A stretch of 11,069 nt of DNA, from the NCBI GenBank assembly GCA_007119455.1, contig SKPR01000207.1, forward strand, positions 1-11,069, in the 5' to 3' direction. This DNA is from Candidatus Brevefilum sp. (GTDB lineage: Bacteria; Chloroflexota; Anaerolineae; Anaerolineales; Anaerolineaceae). Every line of letters begins with the position of its first letter. Position 1 is the stretch's first letter. The translations under genes were made by a program, and so were the position numbers. The notes below the pieces were generated by a model that saw only the letters and a list, made by a program, of their open reading frames with translations, searched no databases and had not been told where the DNA came from. Of the stretch, positions 6,783 through 11,069 are shown one piece after another.

Positions 6783-8051
6783 ATGAATAAAGCGCAAGTG
6801 AAACACCTTCATTTTATTTCAGGTGTGCTGCTTTTTTTCGGGGTTGTAATATTCGGTCTTGCTTTTCAAGGATGTCAGTTGGTTAATTTTAACAATGGAA
6901 ATGATATATTTTCCAATTCATCCAACACCACATCCACTCCAACCAGAAACAGCGCGCAAACCTCTCCACGGTTGGATCCGGCTGGTCAAACAGTTCGTGA
7001 AACCCCTGAAAACGGTTACCACCCCATCTGGGGTTCCTTCGCGCCGCCCAGCATCAACCCTGCAACCCCCATACCACCACCCCTTACAGACCTTGATATT
7101 GATGATGAGGTGATGATATGGATGTTATTGGGAACAGACACCGAGCCACCCTTCACAGGCCGGACAGAAGCCATCCACCTTGTTTTCATCAATCCAAGGT
7201 TTTCAAAAGCCAGCCTGGTGTCAATCCCGGGCGATTTGTTCGTTTACATACCCGGTTACACGATGCAGCGTCTCAATATCGCTTACTCACTCGGTGGAAT
7301 TGAGACACTGCGCGAAACCCTGGCTTATAATTTTAATGTCAGACCGAGCCGGTTTGTTTTAGCCCACCCGGGTGACTTTCAATGGCTGGTCGATGACTTA
7401 AATAAAATTGAAGTCACCATTTTTTATCCAATCCCCCACCATTGTGGTGGAATTCGGGCTGGTTTGATTGAGATGGACGGTGCCCTTGCATTATGTTATG
7501 CCAGTTACCGGGATGGCATGGATGAAATCGACCGTATGCGTCGGCAGCAACAAATGCTGCGCGTGATCTACCGGAAACTTACCAGAGATGGCAATCTGAT
7601 CCAGATCCCAATCCTGTTTACCAGTTACCAGGGTTGGGTAAAAACAGATTTTTCTCTGGAAGAGTTGCTAGGATACATACCACTGGCACTCCGGCTCGGT
7701 GATACAGAGCGGATCGGCTATTACATGCTGGGCTGGGACCAAATCTCGCTTTGGGACCTTCCCGATCACAGCCAGGCACAGGTATTCCTGCCGGATCAAG
7801 CCAGTGTCAGGGACCTTCTACAACAGGCGATTAATGATGTGATGACACCCAAACCGCTAACCGATCAGGTTCGGACTCTCGAAGCGCAACTGACAGCAGC
7901 TTACCAGGTTACCGCTTCAGCAATTCCGACATTAACACCCACGCCAACAGCAACCCCGGATATTCCGGTGACACCAGAAATAACCCATACGCCAGTAATA
8001 ACCTTTACACCACAACCCACCCCGGAAGCCACCCTTCCAGGTTACCCATAA
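6783..8051 (+). CDS. Divergent LytR-CpsA-Psr (LCP) family protein
   Basis: 422 residues. LCP proteins are membrane-anchored phosphotransferases that attach polyprenyl-linked glycopolymers to the cell wall. Residues 11-29 form a hydrophobic anchor ending at Gly-Cys31, a poor lipobox. A Ser/Thr/Pro-rich linker runs to about 105. The LCP domain (about 112-265) shows LLGTDTEPPFTGRT (115-128), SIPGDLFVYIPGYTMQRLN (147-165) and YASYRDGMDEIDRMRRQQQ (239-257). The family's usual SIPRD arginine is Gly150 and the first Arg of the YxRxR motif is Ser241; Arg243, Arg251 and the RRQQ block remain. A Thr-Pro-rich tail (383-418) ends in GYP. Catalysis by the normal mechanism is therefore doubtful, although this may be a lineage-specific subfamily. 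It overlaps no gene and lies 13 bp before the transglycosylase. Confidence 0.85.
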   Translation: MNKAQVKHLHFISGVLLFFGVVIFGLAFQGCQLVNFNNGNDIFSNSSNTTSTPTRNSAQTSPRLDPAGQTVRETPENGYHPIWGSFAPPSINPATPIPPPLTDLDIDDEVMIWMLLGTDTEPPFTGRTEAIHLVFINPRFSKASLVSIPGDLFVYIPGYTMQRLNIAYSLGGIETLRETLAYNFNVRPSRFVLAHPGDFQWLVDDLNKIEVTIFYPIPHHCGGIRAGLIEMDGALALCYASYRDGMDEIDRMRRQQQMLRVIYRKLTRDGNLIQIPILFTSYQGWVKTDFSLEELLGYIPLALRLGDTERIGYYMLGWDQISLWDLPDHSQAQVFLPDQASVRDLLQQAINDVMTPKPLTDQVRTLEAQLTAAYQVTASAIPTLTPTPTATPDIPVTPEITHTPVITFTPQPTPEATLPGYP

Positions 8052-8064
8052 ACCAAAAACGGCC

Positions 8065-9825
8065 ATGTTAACCCAAACGCAAAAACGCATCTTAAAATCA
8101 ATTTTCGCCACGGTGTTCCTGGTTTGCGTTTTATTAGGCCTGGCCAACATCCAGACTGATGAAGTCACTGCCCGTGATATGTTTTCAAATATCCCTGAGC
8201 GCAAGGCCGTGATTAAAATTCCAATCACCACCTATGAGTGGTGGTTGCTGACCTGGAGTCGTTCACAGCTTGTTTGTCAGGTTTTCGTGGAACATGAGAG
8301 TTGGCCCACGGCTGAGGAGGTCAGGTTTTACTGTGGCGACCAGGTCATGCGTGACTGGTTGGGGACTTCAGCCTGTGATCTGTCAGAAAATGTCACCGAA
8401 TCAGTGCACTGCCCTGGTTTTTATTTGCACCTGGCCAGTATCACTCCCGGCGTACGTGAGATCGAGGTGGATTTATTACCGCCGGAAGTGATGATTGATA
8501 TCGCCGGTTGCGAACTCCAACCGCCCGAGAACAAATGTGATAAACTGCCAAGGCTGCAACTGATTGCCGAAGAACCGCTTCCCAACGAACATATCATCAG
8601 CATCCAGGGCTTCATCGGTTCAGAACCCTTCTCCTGCCAGGGAAATGAATGCACCGTTCCCCTTCCAGCCACCAGGTCTTCAGGGGTTCAGGTTAGATTC
8701 TGGGCAGAATCCAGCTTTGGTGATTCATCTGAAGAATATACAGCCCAAATCAGGGTTGTTCCTTGGGGTGATTTCGTGGCACCCGATGTTAAAACAGACG
8801 ATGAACCGTTATGGTATGTCGATGTCATCAGCACACAATACCTGGGGGGCACAACATCCACCTGTGCACACATTTGGACCGCGTTCCCCCCTGTGGGCGG
8901 GCCGGCAATCTGGCTCACAACACCAGACCATCCGGATGCCCTTATTTCCAGCCAGCCCTTTTATTACCTGGGGGGATCTTTGATCACTCAGGGTCTGGTG
9001 GATGTGAGCGAATGCCCGGATGGTGGTTTGCAGCCATCGGGAGTTGCCAATCAGTGTGGATTGGAAGCTGCCAGACCGCTGATTAATAACTGGCAGAATC
9101 AATTTGACAGCGAAATCATCCAGGTGGCAAAGGACACTGGTGTCCCAGCACAACTGATGAAAAACATTTTCAGCCGGGAAAGTCAATTCTGGCCTGGTTT
9201 TTCAGCTTCTCTTAAAGAAGCCGGACTCGGACATCTCAGCGAACTTGGTGCCGACACTGTCCTGTTATGGAACCCCAGCTTCTTCGCCCAGTACTGCCCG
9301 CTTGTGCTTGATACGACCATTTGCCAGCGGGGGTATGGCAACCTAGATATCGCTGAACAGGAGATGTTGCGGGGGTCCCTGGTTCAAAAGGTTGACGCCG
9401 CCTGCCCAGAATGCCCCCATGGCATCGACTTGAGACAGGCCAATTTCAGTGTCAGCATCTTCGCACGCAGTCTTCTGGCGAATTGCGAACAGGTCGGGCA
9501 GATCATCTTTAATACAACACGCCGCCCGGCTGGCGAAGTTGCCCTCTATGAAGATCTATGGCGATTTACACTGATCAATTACAACGCTGGCCCAGGGTGC
9601 CTATCGCATGGCATCTCTGAAACGAATGCCCAAAATCTACCTTTAACCTGGGTAAATGTTTCAAAGAATCTTGAACCCGGTGGATGCCAGGCCGGCATTA
9701 AATATGTAGAAGACATTGCCGGAAGATCATTGCCGTCCGAGGCATCGATAACACCAACCCAACCAACCCCCGCAACTCATACACCAACCCCCACCCCTGA
9801 TTTTCAGGGTTATCCTCCACCTTAA
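8065..9825 (+). CDS. Exported SLT-type lytic transglycosylase with Cys-rich N-terminal region
   Basis: 586 residues. A hydrophobic anchor or signal (12-27) exports the protein. Residues about 45-330 match no domain I recognise; they are Cys-rich, which suggests disulfides outside the cell. From about 335 a transglycosylase SLT-like domain begins: VAKDTGVPAQL, then SRESQFWP, whose Glu372 is in the place of the catalytic acid of lysozyme-like lytic transglycosylases, AGLGHLSELGAD (386-397), and YNAGPGC (506-512). Such enzymes cleave the MurNAc-GlcNAc bond of peptidoglycan, forming 1,6-anhydroMurNAc. The C-terminus is a short Thr/Pro tail ending in GYPPP, like the LCP protein ahead of it. No ribosome binding site is evident, so translation may depend on coupling with the LCP gene 13 bp upstream. 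Joint expression suggests a common envelope task. Confidence 0.82.
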   Translation: MLTQTQKRILKSIFATVFLVCVLLGLANIQTDEVTARDMFSNIPERKAVIKIPITTYEWWLLTWSRSQLVCQVFVEHESWPTAEEVRFYCGDQVMRDWLGTSACDLSENVTESVHCPGFYLHLASITPGVREIEVDLLPPEVMIDIAGCELQPPENKCDKLPRLQLIAEEPLPNEHIISIQGFIGSEPFSCQGNECTVPLPATRSSGVQVRFWAESSFGDSSEEYTAQIRVVPWGDFVAPDVKTDDEPLWYVDVISTQYLGGTTSTCAHIWTAFPPVGGPAIWLTTPDHPDALISSQPFYYLGGSLITQGLVDVSECPDGGLQPSGVANQCGLEAARPLINNWQNQFDSEIIQVAKDTGVPAQLMKNIFSRESQFWPGFSASLKEAGLGHLSELGADTVLLWNPSFFAQYCPLVLDTTICQRGYGNLDIAEQEMLRGSLVQKVDAACPECPHGIDLRQANFSVSIFARSLLANCEQVGQIIFNTTRRPAGEVALYEDLWRFTLINYNAGPGCLSHGISETNAQNLPLTWVNVSKNLEPGGCQAGIKYVEDIAGRSLPSEASITPTQPTPATHTPTPTPDFQGYPPP

Positions 9826-9870
9826 CAAAAGATCAAATCGCTCACTTAAACTGTCAAGAACGCCCCAATT

Positions 9871-9902
9871 AAAAGAAAGCGCCCTCCAGTTTCTTGGAGG
9901 GC
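9871..9902 (-). terminator. Intrinsic terminator of the ytxH-like gene
   Basis: An 8-bp perfect stem GCCCTCCA/TGGAGGGC (9881-9888 with 9895-9902) has a 6-nt loop. On the minus strand it is followed by GCTTTCTTTT (9880-9871), a good U-tract. It also lies 55 nt after the transglycosylase stop and may act in both directions, though the plus side lacks a U-run. Confidence 0.75.
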
Positions 9903-9951
9903 TAAAAATACCATGCTTTTTGCTTATGCTCTCATTTTAAGCAATTTCACC

Positions 9952-10176
9952 TTATGATTGAACATCCTCCCCGGATCTCAGCGACCGCAACTGTGCTTCC
10001 AATTCAGCACGTTTTTCATCAGCCGCACGGTTTACTTCATCCTGAAGATTTTTGAAGTAGTCATTAATCTCCTGGCGGGTACTTTCTCCTGTCCCGGGTG
10101 CAAATAAGAGTGCCAGACCCGACCCAACAAGACCGCCCAACAGGGCCCCGAGAACCAAATTACCAAATTTCCGCAT
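9952..10176 (-). CDS. YtxH-domain small membrane-associated protein
   Basis: 74 residues. An N-terminal glycine-zipper membrane segment (about 5-25, GALLGGLVGSGLALLFAP) is followed by the family's AP-G-GxxxR junction (26-34) and a charged, probably coiled-coil tail (about 36-68) with regularly spaced Glu and Arg. This is the YtxH/gas-vesicle-type architecture often linked to general stress. Molecular function is not known. The ATG at 10174-10176 has GGAGGT 6 nt upstream. It has its own promoter (-10 at 10221-10216) and an intrinsic terminator, so it is a single-gene unit. Confidence 0.85.
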   Translation of the reverse strand: MRKFGNLVLGALLGGLVGSGLALLFAPGTGESTRQEINDYFKNLQDEVNRAADEKRAELEAQLRSLRSGEDVQS

Positions 10177-10215
10177 GTTGACCTCCGTCTTTTTTCATAT
10201 TGATCTCTTGATTTA

Positions 10216-10244
10216 ATTATAGCGTATCCCGAGATGTTTTGAAA
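10216..10244 (-). promoter_or_regulatory. Promoter of the ytxH-like gene
   Basis: On the minus strand a weak -35 TTTCAA (10244-10239), a 17-bp spacer and a perfect TATAAT (10221-10216) give a leader of about 33 nt before the ATG. Confidence 0.55.
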
Positions 10245-10280
10245 TAAGCTTTTTGGAGTCCTTGGCTTGCAGATCCATAA

Positions 10281-10298
10281 TACCCATAATTAAGGGTA
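10281..10298. promoter_or_regulatory. 18-bp dyad upstream of the ytxH-like promoter
   Basis: TACCCATAATTAAGGGTA is symmetric at 8 of 9 base-pair positions and lies about 37 bp upstream of the -35. It could be an operator for a dimeric regulator; no regulator is linked to it here. Confidence 0.3.
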
Positions 10299-10370
10299 AG
10301 GAAATGCCAACAATGCAATACCAAAGCACATGCTAATCGCCGGAATGATATTCTTTTGTTAATGATCCTG

Positions 10371-10390
10371 AGGTTATCAGAGAATAACCT
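10371..10390 (-). terminator. Hairpin after the NHLP-like gene
   Basis: A 7-bp stem AGGTTAT/ATAACCT with a 6-nt loop lies about 20 nt past the stop codon. No U-tract follows on the minus strand, so termination here is only a possibility. Confidence 0.3.
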
Positions 10391-10408
10391 TTTCAGCCAA
10401 TATAGAGG

Positions 10409-10630
10409 TTAGATATTCGTCATTTGCGAGGCAAATTCTGCCAGGGAAGTCGCCCGGATGGTTGACAGACGCTTGACCACGTCCGCCCCGAGATTGAAAG
10501 CCTCACCTCCGAAACCGGATGAAATCGCTTCACCGGGGTTGTCCAATAAGGCCTGCCGAAATGACCCGTTGATCACAGCAGCGGTCAAAAGACGACTAAA
10601 CTCTTGCTGGATATGGAAATTCTTGGTCAT
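10409..10630 (-). CDS. Small protein resembling the NHLP (nitrile-hydratase-like leader peptide) clan
   Basis: 73 residues, soluble, without signal peptide. The block LLTAAVINGSFRQALLDNPGEAI (about 14-36, a helical A-x-N-x-x-F-R-x-x-L-L-x-N-P pattern) resembles the leader region of NHLP-clan RiPP precursors. A conserved-looking second half follows (GFGGEAFNL, then LSTIRATSLAEFA). There is no Gly-Gly or Gly-Ala cleavage site followed by a variable Cys/Ser/Thr-rich core; the protein ends about six residues after the second helix. It may therefore be a stand-alone clan member, such as those seen in Chloroflexota, rather than a true precursor. Its ribosome binding site (AGGAG) lies within the last codons of the DUF5317 gene and the ATG follows that gene's stop by 5 nt, so the two are translationally coupled. 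Confidence 0.55.
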   Translation of the reverse strand: MTKNFHIQQEFSRLLTAAVINGSFRQALLDNPGEAISSGFGGEAFNLGADVVKRLSTIRATSLAEFASQMTNI

Positions 10631-10635
10631 AATGT

Positions 10636-11069
10636 TTAATTCTCCTGTAAGATAGCTAGTTCTTGTTTTTCTTCTGATCGTTTGTTTTGAAGCAGGAACC
10701 CAACGACTCCAGCAGAAATCAGGACATCACCAATGCTAAAAGCAACTCGATATGAAAACCAATTTGGAATCGTCAGAATATCTGACAGTATCCATAAAAC
10801 GGTGTTCTCTCTGGTCATTACGAGGTCTTTACTGAAACCCCGCCGGGCCCCAATTTCCCAATAAGTATCAGGAACACCCATCGAACGCAGTGTTTCCGGA
10901 GAAATTGGCATCCAACCGCCGTTGAGGCTGATGACCACAAAATTGAGTAACAGGCCTAACCCGAGCATCCACATGAATGGCACTTTCCGGTTCAACCACA
11001 CGAAAACCAGCAATAATAATTGTGTGCTGATTTGAATGTATGGTATCCACAAATCGGGGATCCTCGCCC
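10636..11069 (-). CDS. DUF5317-family membrane protein (5' end outside window)
   Basis: The reading frame is open to the window edge; an in-frame TTG at 11052-11050 is unlikely to be the true start, because family members have a further N-terminal hydrophobic segment and residues ahead of it (ARIPDL) fit the family. The visible part has about four membrane helices, with NGGWMPISPETLRSMG between the second and third and LWILSDILTIPNWF followed by FSIGDVLISAG near the C-terminus, both hallmarks of DUF5317. Function is not known. The C-terminal tail is short and charged. It overlaps the ribosome binding site of the next gene, the NHLP-like protein, so both belong to one operon whose upstream members are not visible. 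Confidence 0.8.
   Translation of the reverse strand, partial: ARIPDLWIPYIQISTQLLLLVFVWLNRKVPFMWMLGLGLLLNFVVISLNGGWMPISPETLRSMGVPDTYWEIGARRGFSKDLVMTRENTVLWILSDILTIPNWFSYRVAFSIGDVLISAGVVGFLLQNKRSEEKQELAILQEN

Overview
The window (about 11 kb, close to 50% GC) looks like a chromosomal segment of a Chloroflexota bacterium, most probably Anaerolineae. This is inferred from gene types rather than a marker gene: a DUF5317 membrane protein, a mixed-type (group III) phosphofructokinase, an NHLP-clan-like small protein, an LCP protein and an SLT lytic transglycosylase that both end in Thr-Pro-rich tails, and a YtxH protein. No rRNA, tRNA, CRISPR array, insertion sequence or phage gene was seen.

Left part (1-4360), all on the minus strand. 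In transcription order: a DUF362 protein fused to a two-cluster ferredoxin domain; a LacI-family regulator with a CpG-centred palindromic operator just downstream of its own promoter; 38 bp further, a stand-alone corrinoid (B12-binding) methyl-carrier protein; an intrinsic terminator; and a 6-phosphofructokinase cut off by the window start. LacI regulator and corrinoid protein appear to form one autoregulated operon. No cognate methyltransferase is visible.

Middle (4360-6680). Ribonuclease PH (rph) is divergent from the DUF362 gene, and its promoter is so close to the ATG that the mRNA is probably leaderless. It converges, over a strong hairpin terminator, on a repeat-built polytopic membrane protein. 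A divergent two-CBS-domain protein follows. A 10-bp sequence, TGGCTCAGCC, lies upstream of both the DUF362 gene and the membrane-protein gene, and a third copy is inside the latter.

Right part (6750-9830). An envelope operon on the plus strand encodes a divergent LytR-CpsA-Psr protein lacking two arginines usual in that family, then, 13 bp later, a Cys-rich exported protein with a C-terminal SLT lytic transglycosylase domain. Both end in a Thr/Pro-rich tail followed by Gly-Tyr-Pro.

End (9870-11069), minus strand. A small YtxH stress-type protein with its own promoter and terminator, and upstream of it a tightly coupled pair: a DUF5317 membrane protein running off the window and a 73-residue protein resembling the nitrile-hydratase-like leader peptide (NHLP) clan but without an evident core peptide. 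No unambiguous new multi-gene system is visible. The best leads are the LacI/orphan corrinoid operon, the NHLP-like/DUF5317 pair, and the LCP/transglycosylase pair.
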